In this document: one piece after another, positions 35,746 through 48,492 of the stretch
How the letters are laid out: every line of letters begins with the position of its first letter
Position numbering within the stretch: position 1 is the stretch's first letter
Origin: Deroplatys truncata
Lineage: Eukaryota > Arthropoda > Insecta > Mantodea > Mantidae
Assembly (NCBI GenBank): GCA_030765065.1
Contig: CM060984.1
Coordinates: 83,973,988 to 84,037,987 of the forward strand
Length of the DNA stretch: 64,000 nt
Reading direction: 5' to 3'
Position numbers and translations under genes: made by a program
Notes under the pieces: model-generated
Seen by the model: only the letters and a program-made list of their open reading frames with translations
What the model was told of the DNA's origin: nothing
The model's database searches: none

Positions 35746-38264
35746 CCAATGAGCGTGATTGCAACTATGGAGTAAATACAGTAAACGTACTTATATAGGG
35801 TATAAAAATTTTTGGGCATCGAGAGACTTCACTACATAGCTGTGAAAATAAAAGAATGTGTAATCAGGCGTTAATGTTAAACCCAGTACGAATTACAGTA
35901 TCTGATAAAGTACAAGTTAAAGAGACATGTACCGCATTCAATTATGGACTATTATGTGCAGTATCCGAAAAGATATTTGTTGTTTGTTTGTTTAACGGCA
36001 GTTTGTACCTTTCGTGACGGTTACTGTATATTTGTTGGTTCGTCTAAGCTAGAGTATGGCAGACAGATGGCCTTAGGTGCGTATTACTTTCCTGTGTCAT
36101 ATATTTTGTTGCTATGAGTTTTGACAGAGTACGAACTTTGGGATCGTGGAACTGCTGGTTGAGTCCATAACTAGTCATTTTATGCTGGACAGGCGGCCTT
36201 AGTTTCACAGTGTCATCCTGTGCTATTCCTTTAATTCTATGTATTGTGGTTCTATGGATGGAAATTTGGGTCATGGGATTGAATATTCAACCCTGTAAAA
36301 GAAAGACAAAGGAAAAAGAAAGAAAAGAAGAATAAAAGGTCAGATAGGGCGGTACACGGGTTTTGAAACCGTGACTTCCCGAAAACGTACCACAGACGCT
36401 ATAACTGAGCCATTTTGTTCGATTACAATGCCTTTTAAACTATTTTAAAATCAATAGAATTTTCAAATGTCAGACCCAGTTTGGCCCACACTGTAGGCAT
36501 TTATAATATATTTTGTCCAAATTCTAAGATTACCAGTAATTTATATCTTGCAACGCAATATTAAACTATATATTAAGATTCCTACTGCCTCAATCCCACA
36601 GCTTTCTTTAGATTAGTTGAATTGTTTATGGAACGCCCTATAACTAGCATCAGCCAAGTACCTACGCAAATGCTTTGATGTAATGAATAAGTGTAGATCA
36701 CGCAGTAGATTCTTTGGCCGTTGAACTTTTTCTACGGCTTGAGAATGCATGACTTAGTTGTGTCATGTTTGAATAATCTGATTGTTAATGAAGACGTAAC
36801 AGGACTCGTGTAGTCACGATTCATGGAAATGAGAACGATTGCAAATAAAATCAGAATATGTTTTGCTTACGACTAATTAGTACACACAATATACGTGTAC
36901 ACTCGAACAAATAAGAAAGCGTAAATGAATGATAGCTTCAATGCTTCAGCTTATGGCCGTTTGCTTGAAAAGTGGCAGCTTCTACTGATAACCTTGGGCT
37001 AGTTTCTCCTTCTCTTTTCAGGCAATATCATACTGTGGACCAAAGCTGCAAAATATCTCCTTTAATCGGCGTTTATTTACTACAATGTACACCCTAAAGA
37101 TATTTGTAATTTGTTTTTGCCCTTATCCTGGGCATCTTATTTTTATTGACAAATCTCTTTCTGTTCTCCTTTCTCATAAGCCTTCATCATAACTAGAAAA
37201 ACTATCTCATGTAATGCACTCACACATCTTTCTCTACCAATGACATATTCACATATATCCGTTATATATTATAATATTCATCAGTGGCGGCCGCTGAGGT
37301 ATTCTATTGGCGGTGTCCCTCCCTCCAAGTGAAATCAAATCCCTCAAATAATATATGTTTACCAACTTCGTGCAGTAGCATCGGACATATTAGGCAAGTG
37401 ACAAGAATTGAATGTGCTTCCATTTTAGATCATATATGCCCAATATCACTTATTCTGTTCTTATACAATGTGCATTTCCCCCAAATAACACTTAAAGGCA
37501 AAAAAAGCACCGCTTTCCTCACAACCACAAATCCATTTATTCTTCTGGTTAATTTCCGAATTAACTTACGACATCGAGTTTTTGTTTGCTGCTGCAGATT
37601 CAAATTTGGGAGTGGCCTACCCAATATTTTCATCTTAATTTTTTTACTGAGAGTCCTGTTGCTAAATTAAGTTTTTAATAATTCACTTGCTTTGTTCATG
37701 TTTGTAACTTTCACACACAACTGGATATTCTCTTAAAGAAAACACTTTACACTGTTTTAGTTACCTGACTTCACAGTGAACTACGCCTTTGGACTGAACT
37801 GTTTCTACACGAACACAGATAGAAATGCTTGACAGCTGTTTTGAATACAGTCGCTCAACACGTGGTGAATATATTAGATTTTTGTTCTGTGGTGGATAAG
37901 ATTGTACCACCTATTCAGTCATAACCAGTAATCCTGCTGCTATGAAATATACAAATATTGAAATACTGCCTCTTAGTTTCAAAACCTAACGCCAAATTAT
38001 ATTCAAAACCATACACTTTTATTTATAGGGATATTTTGGTGCATTATTTATACATTCGATTTAAGTAAACGTTAATCTGCGCTTTTAAACACATTAGCAT
38101 TAACTTACAGCTTTAAAGAGAGGTAGAGCGCGGAGTAGGTATTGCAGCATTGTCGGTAGGCTCGGGTGAAACGTAAGCTGTGAGTCAGAGCAATATTCGC
38201 TCCACTTCTCCCATAAGAACCGTGTAGAAACGTACACCCTAGCCTTATACACAGTGCTTATGAG
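35746..38264. other. No gene; one tRNA-like fragment and a short fold-back-end match
   Basis: 36340-36415 on the minus strand reads GGCTCAGTTATAGCG and ACGGTTTCAAAACCCG, a SINE-head-like piece. 37030-37075 resembles the outer end of the fold-back element at 2453. The 128-codon ORF at 37284-37670 has no recognised domain. Confidence 0.4.
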
Positions 38265-39585
38265 TAGGGCTGGGCAAATGATAGCGCTGCCCGAGCAGGC
38301 TCGAGTAGTTCCGATACTCGATACCGTGTCGACTACTCGAACGCTGAGACCATGATGTAACTGCATAAGCCGCAGTATGCTCAGGAACTTCAGGTGTCTT
38401 AAAGGGCATGGTAGTCGTATGAGACACTCGTTTATTCCTTTCACAAAGTAATAAACATTAATCTGTCTGAGAGGCAAGCTGTTTTACGGTTTTATTGAAG
38501 TTATATAGGTAGGTTTTAATTCAATTTGCGAAATAATTTTGAGTATCGTTTGCTAGACTGTCAAAATCGTACATATAATTTACGTCACATTCAGGTATTT
38601 GTAGTGAAATGTCTTATAGTTTCATTTTCAAACTACAATTTTGGATCTCACTGTAGACTTACGCATAAATTGTTGTTTACAATAATACAAATCCGTAAAG
38701 TTTCGTTTTGGCGCTCGTATGGTTGTGTTAGTCGTATATATATTTAAGGGCGCTCAACTACGAGGTCATTAGCGGTTGTGTATGTCGCTACGTTCGTTCT
38801 AAAATAGCACACTTGCAGCAACAAAAAAGCAAGAATGTTAGTATTTGTATAATATATAACTATTTGCGCCGTTATCTTGTTTTTAATTTAATATGTTAAG
38901 AGAAAAAATGCAAAAACATGTACTTAAACGCCAAAGTATTCAGAATAAAGTTTACGAAACCTAACAATGTTTATAAGCTTGCTAACTCAAATGATATAAA
39001 CAATATGACTCGCTGATGGTGAAAAACTGGTGTATAGTTACGATTTTGAAATTATTACACTTATAAATAACCTGGATTGGATTTATTAAAAAACAAGAGT
39101 AAATTCGGCAATGATTCTGGTTTTTGTACTGTATAGAACTAGTACTTGTATAAAAAGTAATGATTTTTCACACATGAAAATAAACATTAACCTAAGCAGT
39201 CTCCAGTTCGGTAAATCATTGTTTAACCACCTGAGCTATCCAGACGTAATAAACTCGACTTGATCAGTTATTGGAAACGAGTTGATTCAAGCGAACAAAG
39301 TAACTGATCCTTGCCAATATGTCTGTCATACAATTTTAAACTTGATTGTTAATATAATTTTTCGTTAGGTACCACTAAGGCACCAAAATGTATTTTGAAT
39401 CTAAACTCACGGTATAAGTCCATAAGACTTTTGCTGCACTAGACTTTGAGAGTTCAATCAAATAGTCGTAATAAATGTCCCTAGATCATAGCATGCACGA
39501 ATGGCAGCTCGAGCTAGCTCCAGACTACTCGAGAAGTGACGTCATCGTCTCTAATTGCTCGAGTTGAGCTCAAAACACAACACTA
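38265..39585. mobile_element. Non-autonomous hAT-like element with 8-bp target-site duplication
   Basis: Left end TAGGGCTGGGCAAATG; right end, read on the minus strand, TAGTGTTGTGTTTTG. It is flanked by identical 8-bp CTTATGAG at 38257-38264 and 39586-39593. Both subterminal regions are rich in CTCGAG/ACTCGA words (38305-38345; 39510-39565), as expected of transposase-binding sites. 1,321 bp, no transposase motif inside. The 8-bp duplication and TAG..TA ends fit hAT. Confidence 0.85.
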
Positions 39586-39837
39586 CTTATGAGCGTAGAC
39601 GGTGCCAATCTGGAATTGGTTTTCCAAGCTTCAGAAAACCAGAGGCAGAGTGCGCGCCGCTTAACGCGCCTGTTCAAATGAGGAAGCATACTCGGAAACA
39701 ATGTTTTATGCGCAATTTCTCTACACTTCTCTTTCTTTCCTTTTGACACAAGTAGTGCCACGGCACAGCCGCACTAACCCAGAAGCGGCCCCTGCTATTT
39801 ATATAAAAACTGATTGTTCTATCCTCGCTACGTATAG

Positions 39838-40655
39838 TAGTGAATTTCGTGAAGGATGCCCAAGAACTACTGTTACTAATAAAAATATAGTTCGAACAAA
39901 GCTTGAAGAAGACCGACGGATATCTTATGAACTTATTCGGGCGACATCGTGAGAAAACTTTTTTGTCGATGGATTCCACATAAGCCGACTCCCGATCAAA
40001 CACAACAACGTATTGACTGGTGCAGAAAAACTCTGGAGAAAGTCCAAGGCGGCACTTCAAATTAGGTTTGGAATATCGTTTCTGGTGATGAATCTTGGAT
40101 TTATTGTTATGATCCTAAAAAAAATTATTCGGCTCAATGAATGGGTCTTTCGAATGGAACCTAAGCCTACAAAAATCCTACGAAATCGTAGTGCTGGAAT
40201 TAAGATGGTTGATACTTTTGTTTGTCCTAAAACGGGTCACATTGTTACTGTAGCATTAGAAGATAGACGTACCGATTGGCATACAAATGTTGACCGCAAG
40301 CTTTTTATAAAGTTCGTGAATATTGCCCAAAACGAAAAATAATGTTACATCATGACAACGCATCGTCGCATACAGCAAAACTAACAACTGAGTATCTGGA
40401 CTCTCTAAAGGTCGGTACCATAGACCCTCCGCTATATACAGCCCTGACCTAGCACCTTGAGATTACTTTTTGTTTCCAAGAATTAAAGATAAAATGTATG
40501 GAATCACTTTTTCGTCATCAGATGAAGCAGTAGAACATTATAAAAACTTGGTTTCTGAAGTGCCTCAGAAAGAGTGACATCTTTGCTTTAAGGGCTGGTT
40601 TCATCAAATGCAACAACGTTTCCATGTTAAAGCGGAATATTTTGAAAAACAATAA
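39838..40655 (+). pseudogene. mariner transposase (DD34D type), 5'-truncated and broken
   Basis: Blocks in order: NIVRTKLEEDRRISYELIR (39838-39950), RWIPHKPTPDQTQQRIDWC (about 39967-40024), IVSGDESWIYCYDP (first Asp codon 40087), then PKTGHIVTVALEDRR, LHHDNASSHTAKL (second Asp 40354), YSPDLAP-stop-DYFLFP (third Asp 40461) and GWFHQMQQRFHVKAEYFEKQ with TAA at 40653. A TGA at 40458 directly precedes the third catalytic Asp. Another stop lies before VWNIVSGDES, and there are frame changes near 39955, 40118, 40340 and between the second and third Asp. The N-terminal third of the protein is missing. Terminal repeats were not identified. Confidence 0.9.
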
Positions 40656-40856
40656 ATCCATTTAAGCTTTTTAAAACCTATCCTTGTTTTATTTTCTAAA
40701 AATGTTCTGTGTCGCCCGCGTACCTAGGAATTGTTTCGAATTAACCAAAAAGGTTTCAAACGTGCGGAAACAACATTTAGAGAGGTATTAAGCTATTGAG
40801 ATGGAAAGAAAAGGAGGAAATCAAACTAGAATCGCAAAATATCAAGCATGTTCGTT

Positions 40857-42417
40857 AGGCATAACTCAAAAACGAAGAGTCGGATAAATACCAAAGTTAG
40901 TATTTAAATTCAGTATCTTCCAAAAATGCGACACGAAGATTTTAAAAATCTGATGTGTTACACTCACATAACTTTCTCTACTCTTGTACAACCTAATTTT
41001 ACAAACGCCTATTCTCCATATACTTCATGTTAATCGAGATATCGAGATGTCAATCTTATTGGTAATTTTCTTGTAGATGCAAGGAAAATATGGTAGCTTT
41101 TAAGCGATAGTCAAATATTTTAACGCTGGTTGCTATGTGACGCATTCCATTCTCTTTGCATGTCCAGGACATAAAAAAAAATGAATAACGCATTTGAGAA
41201 AAAGTATAAGTATTGGAAAATTTAAGGAAATAACAAGCAATATCTCGAAAACGGTTCACTCAACAAAAGAAATGTATATGACATAAGTTGTGTATTTTAA
41301 CGTGATCTACATTTTTTGTGTAGTAAAATTTTGTCTATCTCTTATGGTTTACCAGTTATGCAAAAGTCGTTCACAATGAAGAATACTTTTGGAGACATTC
41401 CCAGAAAATTCGAGATATACATTTCATTTCTCATGACATTACCCTAAACATATGATATTTTCATCAAAATCGTTAGAGCCATTTTTGAGAAAATTAAAAT
41501 TTTCGAAAAATCTTCCATGTAAAGGGTAGTCTGGGGTGGGGGATTTTCTTGAAAACCTTCGTGTCGCATCTCTGGAAGATACTGAACCTAAATACCAAGT
41601 TTGGTGTTTATCCGACTGTTCGTTTTTGAGTTATGCTGTTCACAGACACACACACACACACAGACACACAGACACACACACACACAGACACACACACGGA
41701 CATGTTTCCAAAAATGCTTTTTTTGGATTCAGGGGGTCTCAAAACGTGTATTTCCGGTGAAATCTCGGTATCGAATTTTTGGGTGGAATGCAATACTTCC
41801 CCTACTTACTATACGTAGTAGAGAAAGTAAAAACATCCCCCACCACAAAACTACCCTTTACATGGAAGATTTTTAGAAAATTTTCGATTTATTAAAAATG
41901 ACTAACGAAATGGATTAAATTAACACATATTTAAGACATTTACATGATAAATAAAATGTATATCTTGAATCCTCTAAGAACAGCCTGTGAAATCCTCTTC
42001 ATTCGGAAAAATGTTTGTATAAATTTGTATAACTGGTAAACGTTAAGCGACAGACGAAAATGTACTGCACAAAAAATGTAAATCTCTTTAAAACACATAA
42101 TTTATTCCAAATAACGTTTTTGTGGCATAAGCCATTTCTGAGATGTCCGTTATTAAAGGTTGCAATTGTTCATTACTTGGTCATTCTCTTAGTCCTGTTA
42201 ACATTCGGTTGTTTCTCGCGATTACATGGAAACAGTTTCGAATTTTAAGGCCAGCATATAGCGTCCAGTTCTTAAACATTTGACGAAATGTGTAATGTAG
42301 CTATTTCTGCAAAGATTTAATTGGATTAAAATGAAGTAGATAGAAAAATCAGCTTTAGTAAGAATAGTTTGTATACTCACTAATAAAGTCCTGTGAATGT
42401 ATCACATCAGATTTTTA
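40857..42417 (+). repeat. Older R1 copy (plus) hosting a younger R1 copy
   Basis: 40857-40943 (CATAACTCAAAAACGAAGAGTC to GCGACACGAAGATTTT) and 41834-42417 (CATCCCCCACC to TATCACATCAGATTTTT) are consecutive parts of one plus-oriented R1, separated by the minus-oriented full-length copy. Its 5' hairpin end is missing. Confidence 0.85.
40944..41833 (-). repeat. R1 full-length copy (minus), nested in R1
   Basis: AAAAATCTGATGTGTTACAC to GTAGTAGAGAAAGTAAAAA. Because it lies inside another R1, its edges mark the mobile unit to within the A/T run at each end. CA/GACA tract at 41641-41700. Confidence 0.9.
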
Positions 42418-42570
42418 GATAAGCAAAGTAGACGACCTTTTAAACTTTTGCAACTTCTGTTTGGTCGAGTAGTTATTTAATAACACAAAGGCTTTCCAAA
42501 TTTCACAATAAGGGAATAAGTAACACCTGAATATTATCCTAACGAAATATAAGCAAGTTCCAAGATATTT

Positions 42571-42954
42571 ACCGAGCAAGATGGTTCCGCGGTAACGTGT
42601 GGGATCGTGTTCGGGAGGTCCCGGGGTTCGATTCCCGGTGGCCGCCCACTCTCACCATGGGTTTTTAGTAGTTTTCCCTGGTTCGGTCAGTGTCGGGCAG
42701 ATGACACAATGGTTAGCGCTTTGCAAATGTTTCCCCGATCCCACTGCAGGGACGTCTGCGAGTGGCTCTGCCGTGGCCGGGTGTTCAAGCCTGGAACTGT
42801 TAGGAAACTCTGCGCGTCTCTGTCAACTTGCGCCGGCTTCGCTCTGCAATCTGTGTGTCTCCTGTGGTTCCCTCACCTCCTCCCGGGTGTGTATGCATAA
42901 TAGATCCGTTGAGAGTGGCCATGCTAGGTGTCCCCTAGTCTAGTCCAGTCCACT
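42571..42954 (+). repeat. SINE family C-related, different body, with imperfect TSD
   Basis: Head CCGAGCAAGATGGTTCCGCGG and B box GGGGTTCGATTCCC, the same head as the family C SINEs at 8.2 and 46.3 kb but a different body (CCATGGGTTTTTAGTAG, then GATGACACAATGGTTAGCGC). Flanks CCAAGATATTT (42560-42570) and CCAAGACATTC (42955-42965) are a likely 11-bp duplication with two differences. Confidence 0.85.
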
Positions 42955-42989
42955 CCAAGACATTCAATGTTAATGGTTTATGTATCTTC

Positions 42990-43270
42990 ATTGTTATTTT
43001 GAGCGGTAATAAGTCGCTATTCAGCTCCTTTTTTTATGGTCATGCAAAGAGTAACTTGAAAGCCATTGCATAGCGACTCAATTCTTAAATATTTGTGTAT
43101 CGCTTCAACTTCTGTATCCTCTTGTATGTACATACAATGAAATGTGCAACAAAAATATTTCTGCAAAGGTTTATTTCGATCAACATGAAGTAAACAGAAG
43201 CAACTCTTTTGTAAGAATAGTTTGAGGAAAAATGAGTAGAGAACGTAATATGAATGTAACGCATCAGAGT
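42990..43270 (+). repeat. R1 tail fragment (plus)
   Basis: ATGCAAAGAGTAACTTGAAAGCC, TTTATTTCGATCAACATGAAG and GAGTAGAGAACGTAATATG follow R1 order. Confidence 0.7.
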
Positions 43271-44145
43271 TTTACATTCTCTATAGAGGAAGTATTGCAT
43301 TCCAACTAAAAATTCGATACCGAGATTTCAACGGAAATTCGCGTTTTGGGACTCCATGAATGAAAACAAATTAGAAAAAGGTCCGTGTATGCGTGTGTGT
43401 GTGCGCGCGCGCTGTGTGTGTGGGGGGGGGGTTGTTTGTGAACAGTATAACTAGAAAATGAAAAGTCAGTCAAACACCTAACTTGGCATTTAAGTTTAGT
43501 ATCTTCCAAAGATATGACACGAAGATTTTCCAGAAAATCCCCCCCCAAACTACCCTCTACATGGAAAATGTTTTTTATTTTTTATTTTCTCAGGAATGCC
43601 TCTAATTGTCTTGATTAAAATATTATATGTTTAACATATTTTAGGACAAATAAAATGTATACCTATAATTTTTTCGAATTTTCTGGGAATAACCTGTAAA
43701 ATCCTCTTTATTCCGAATGATTTTTGTATAACTGGTAAACTGTAAGATATAAACATCTTACGCACAAAATGTATATCTCGTTAAAGCAAACAATTTATAT
43801 CAAATATAAATTTTTGTCACGTTAACCGTTTTCGAGGTATTCCTTGTTGTTGGTTTGAATTTTCAAATACTTATAATTCTTCAAGTGGAAAGTCACTATT
43901 CACTTATTCTCGGGATCATGCAAAGAACATTGAATTTCAAAGTCATCATATAACGATCCAATTTTTAAAAAGCTTTAGTCAACTCTATCCTTTTTATACC
44001 TATAACGAAATGTGCAAATTTTTAATGTAAGTAATCTCAATTATGAAGAACTAGATAGAAGAATAAGGCTTTGAAAGAATAATTTGTAGAAGAGTGAGTA
44101 GAGAAATTCGTGTGAATCCAAAACATCGGAATCTTTTTACGCGCA
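43271..44145 (+). repeat. R1 degenerate copy (plus)
   Basis: From TTCTCTATAGAGGAAGTATTGC through a TG/CG/G tract (43395-43430) to GAGTAGAGAAATTCGTGTG. It stands directly after another R1 tail, giving two R1 units in tandem. Confidence 0.8.
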
Positions 44146-46348
44146 TTCTCTGTGAACTGCAACCATGACTGGGACGAAAAATGAAAGCCATCTTAGTATT
44201 TATTTTATTTTTTAAGGTTAGGTCTTTAACCATGGAGGTCATATCATAAGATGAATAAATGAAATGAGCGAAATCATACTCAAATAATCTAGTGGTCTAT
44301 AGAACTTAGAGTTATCAGCTATTCGTCTTCTCAGGATAAGGGAAAGTCCCGGAAAAAAAACTTATTGACTCATCAGTGGGTGGAATGGCATAGGTATTTG
44401 GTTAGCTTAAGAATGGGAGATTTTACTCCAAAAATTACAAATATTATAAATTCCACATTATTAATTTTTGAGTTTAAATTGTTTCTTTGCGTACGTGAAA
44501 TAAATCATTGAAAACTCTTCTGCCACCCTAACACCATATCAGGCAGTCATTTTAGTGCAGTATATCAGTATTTGGATAGGTTCGTTGCCACTTTATAGCT
44601 CCCTTTCTCATACTTTTCTTTTTATTTGCATTTTGCATAACAGAGAAGCGTTCAACCTGAAAAAAGGCATTAAGTTGGAAGCATGTTTTGTTGTGCATAT
44701 CCTTAAAACCAAAGTATTATTTAAAATTAAAAAGTAACTCAGTTAAATTTTATAGTAACTGGAAGAAATGCAATTGCCAGAAATCTAAAAGAGGTAATTA
44801 TTTATTCAATATGTTGAAGTATGTAAGTAACACTACAAATCATTTAAATAATATAAAGAATATTAACTAAAAATATGAAGTGCCGCATTTCTATGACTAT
44901 TATTTAACCACCATATTTTATAATTATATTCTAATCTTGCAAAAGCTTATTTTTTATGTACTTTGTGATAATCAAGATAAACAATTGAAGAAATGGTTTC
45001 CTTGTACATTTCGTTGTAGGCACAAGAGGGTTTTAAGCGATTTTCAAATGTTTAAAATTTTGAGTCTCTATAAGCTGGATTTAAAATTCCACATCGTGGG
45101 AAACAAAAGAAAGGTGACTTTGCACTTAAAAATGTACTATAAAGGACTGTAAAATTCAAATTAACAGCAAGAAATATCTCGGACATGGTAACGTCATTAA
45201 AAAGTTGGCATAATGCTGTATCTTTTTACCGAGTTATCCTAATCAAGATTCGAAATCAGGACCGCTTAAATGTGAGATCGTCGTAGCAATTAAGTTGTGT
45301 TAAGATTCCAACATGTCTGTATTCGAATATAACCTTGTAAGTACTTGTTTGTTTAGGAGTTTGGAAGTTGAAATTAAAAGCTATCTTAAGCCGTTGATAA
45401 GCAGTCCTTTTCAATGGTGAAATAATTCTCTTTCTCTCTTCTCTTCTCTTTATAAGAATTCTAATTCTGCTTATAAGATACACGAACATCCACATTAAAT
45501 ATGAAAATATTACCAAAGTATCATGAAATAGGCACACTTTTCTACGTTAACAGTAATGCACAAAATATTGTGATTCGTGATGCTGCTAGCAAGCGTAGTT
45601 TAAGATATTCTACTGATCTCAAGTAATAATGCTCAAACACCTAAGAGTTTCATCCTAAGCTAACAATTATATACAACCGTGGTAATTAGAACGTGATCCT
45701 TTTTGCTGTTATCACGAGACATTGTAATTTTAGATGGGCGCTTGTTAAGGTTTAAAAGATGTGCTCTCCGCACACGATTTATATTGTAAGCGCTTATGAA
45801 TAAATCAGTTTCCGTGGAAAGATTTACCGGTTTAATTTCCGGGTTCCCTTCCCTAGATAGATTACCTTCCCCACAACTACAAACCCCTTGTAACCTTGGG
45901 GCACCACAAGGAAGGGCTCTTGTCTATCCCTTACTCTCCACAGTGGTACATGCATCTGGAGAAAATCTCTAAGGCTAAATATAGCTGAGCATATTTAAAA
46001 TCAAACACGAAAATCTTATGTGTAATACTCATGTGTTTCGATGCCCGTTATACTTTAAATGTCATAAGTAAGCTTTATGTCCCTCGTGTATCGATCTATT
46101 CAAATGTAAAGTGATTCTTCAATCCACTTTAAGTTAATTAAAATAAATATTTGTTTGTGTGCAGAAGATTTCATAATAAGGAATATAGACTCAGTTAATA
46201 TAGCATTCGCAAAAAATTAAATGTTTATTATACCTATATAATAAGCCAGTTTTGAGCCGATAAAACTGAAAGGACAACAACTTGCAATGTTGGTAGGTGT
46301 TTTGCGCAGTCACTGGGCTGTAGCATATATTATATTTCTATTTGTTAT
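44146..46348. other. No gene; possible traces of R1
   Basis: 44900-45200 and 45990-46200 show weak minus-orientation R1 words (ATAATCAAGATAAAC, AATCTTATGTGTAATACTCATG). Other sequence is AT-rich without motif. Confidence 0.35.
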
Positions 46349-46806
46349 GGGTTATACAGTGCATGGGGACTCTGGGACCTATAGAACCATTACGGCTACC
46401 ATCTTCCAGGTGGAAGGGACGAAGTGAAGGATCCACAGAGACGCGCGGAAGCCCCTAACAGTTCCAGGCTCGAAGTTCCGTCCCACTGCAGGAGCTGCCT
46501 AAAGAGGGGATGAACGACCCGTCGACTTAGCAGCCCTCTGTGTCCATGTCTCTTCCCTTTGAGCAAGCATTCGCCCCATCTCTCCGGTACCGTTATAGGC
46601 CACGAAACCTAGAAGTACACGTGAAAGATGAGGAAACTGAATGAAAGAGAAATAATTGAAATGAAATCGTGGTAGATGAGAAACCATACCAGCATTCGCC
46701 TACCGACCTGGGAAAACCCGAGGTCAGAGCGGACGGTCGATGGGAATCGATTCCGGGACCTCCTGAATGGGAGGCTCACACGTTACCGCGGAACCATCTC
46801 GCTCGG
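46349..46806 (-). repeat. SINE family C copy (minus)
   Basis: On the minus strand from 46806: CCGAGCGAGATGGTTCCGCGG, B box GGAATCGATTCCC, body GGTAGGCGAATGCTGG, same as 8200-8693. Confidence 0.85.
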
Positions 46807-47020
46807 TCGTATTGAAGTATCCAATCTGGTATTTACCTGACAAGTAGGTGCAACCATGAAACAAAGAAAGAAAAGAAAAAATTTAAAAAAAAAGATGGCT
46901 AGAACATCACCACTGCGTGCCGTATACGCAGTCGTCTGAGTTAACTCTCTCAATGCATTAAGCATTTGTCTCCTCTTTAAAATCCACTCTAACATCCAAA
47001 TTAACAGACAGAAATTTCTT
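46807..47020. other. No feature recognised
   Basis: Short AT-rich link with an A-rich run at 46860-46895. Confidence 0.4.
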
Positions 47021-47825
47021 ATTACTTTCTCTTATGTGTATAGTAAGTAGGGGAAGTACTGCTTTCCACCCAATAATTCGATACCGAGATTTCACCGAAA
47101 ATACATGTTTTGAGACATCCTGAATCCAAATAAAGCATTTTTGAAAACATGTGTGTGTGTGTGTGTGTGTCTGTATGCCTCTCTATGGACAGCATAACTC
47201 AATAACGAAAAATCGAAGAAATACCCTTGCTATTTGAGTTTAGTATCTTCCAAGAGTGCGAAACGAAGATCTTCAAGAAAACCCTAAACTACGCTTTACA
47301 TGGAACATTTTTCGAAAAGTTTTATTTCCTAAAAATGGCTCTAACGATTTTGATTAAAATGCCGTATATTATATATATTTACATGAAAATTAAATTTATA
47401 TCGTGAAATTTCTGGGAAGTCCTCTTCATTTGTAAGGAATTTTGTATAACTTGTAAACGTTAAGCGACATACGAAAACGTACCACAGAAAAATACAATCT
47501 CTTTAAAACACACAATTTACTTCAAATAAGTTTTGTATGGCATAAGCCATTTCTAAGATGTCTAAAGTCCCATCGATTTTCAGTTGTTTCAGCGATTGCA
47601 GTGAAACAGCATGAAATTCTAAGGCCAGCATATAGCGTTCAGTTCTTAAACATTTGACTATCACTGTTCTCTTTATATTTTGAATGAAATATACAATATA
47701 CCTATTTTTGCAAAGGTTTATTTGGATTGAAAGTAGTACATAGAAAATAAGCTAAGAATAGTTTGTATACCCTTAATGAAGATAGACGGTAGAGAAAGTC
47801 ATGTGAATGTATCACATCAGATTTT
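47021..47825 (+). repeat. R1 copy (plus), intermediate divergence
   Basis: From TTACTTTCTCTTATGTGTATAG to GTAGAGAAAGTCATGTG .. CATCAGATTTTT. Retains both ends and the TG tract, but diverged in the middle like the 42-kb older copy. Confidence 0.85.
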
Positions 47826-48492
47826 TTAATATAAATAAAAAAGAAACGATAAATTTTAATTAACATATCCTGTCATTCTTGGATATGTTTCATTTTATTA
47901 GTCTGATTTATAACTTTTCACAAACTTCAGTTTTTCAACTTTTTTGTATGTAGTGCTTACAAAATGATTTACGTGAATTGGTTTTGATGCTACGGAGGAA
48001 GGAATCTTGAAAGCCAAGAATTATCAACGTTTTACCGAACTTCTTGTTAATGCGTTCATAGACATATTTATGGGTAAGTTTATTTCATACCTATGTCAGG
48101 TATTACATAAAAACTTTCTCCAATAAATGAGTATTAATTACATAATTTTGTAAGCACCTTACATGAAAAAGTTGAAAATGGGTGAAGTCTACAAAACATT
48201 ATAAAACTACCAAAATAAACAATCTGGAAAAGCGCAAAAACGCTTAAGACATGATATTATTTTCTCTTTCTGCATGTTAAAAGTGAAAATACTTCTGTGT
48301 TAACTTGGTTCCTAGAATGTTTTAAAGTGGGGACGAATACTTTCTGAAGCAATTTGCTTTTCCTCATTCTCTGGTTACCATAGATTACAAACGTCAGAAA
48401 CAGCTACAAGTTTATGTGATATCTTAGAATAAGTAATTTTGTTGCTGGTTTTGTTAATACTACATGATCATTGGGATAGTAGAATCATACTG
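47826..48492. other. No feature recognised
   Basis: AT-rich, no motif. Confidence 0.4.

Noticed and set aside
37284..37670. 128-codon plus-strand ORF
   Set aside because: Hydrophobic patches but no domain, signal or neighbour support; not reported as a gene.
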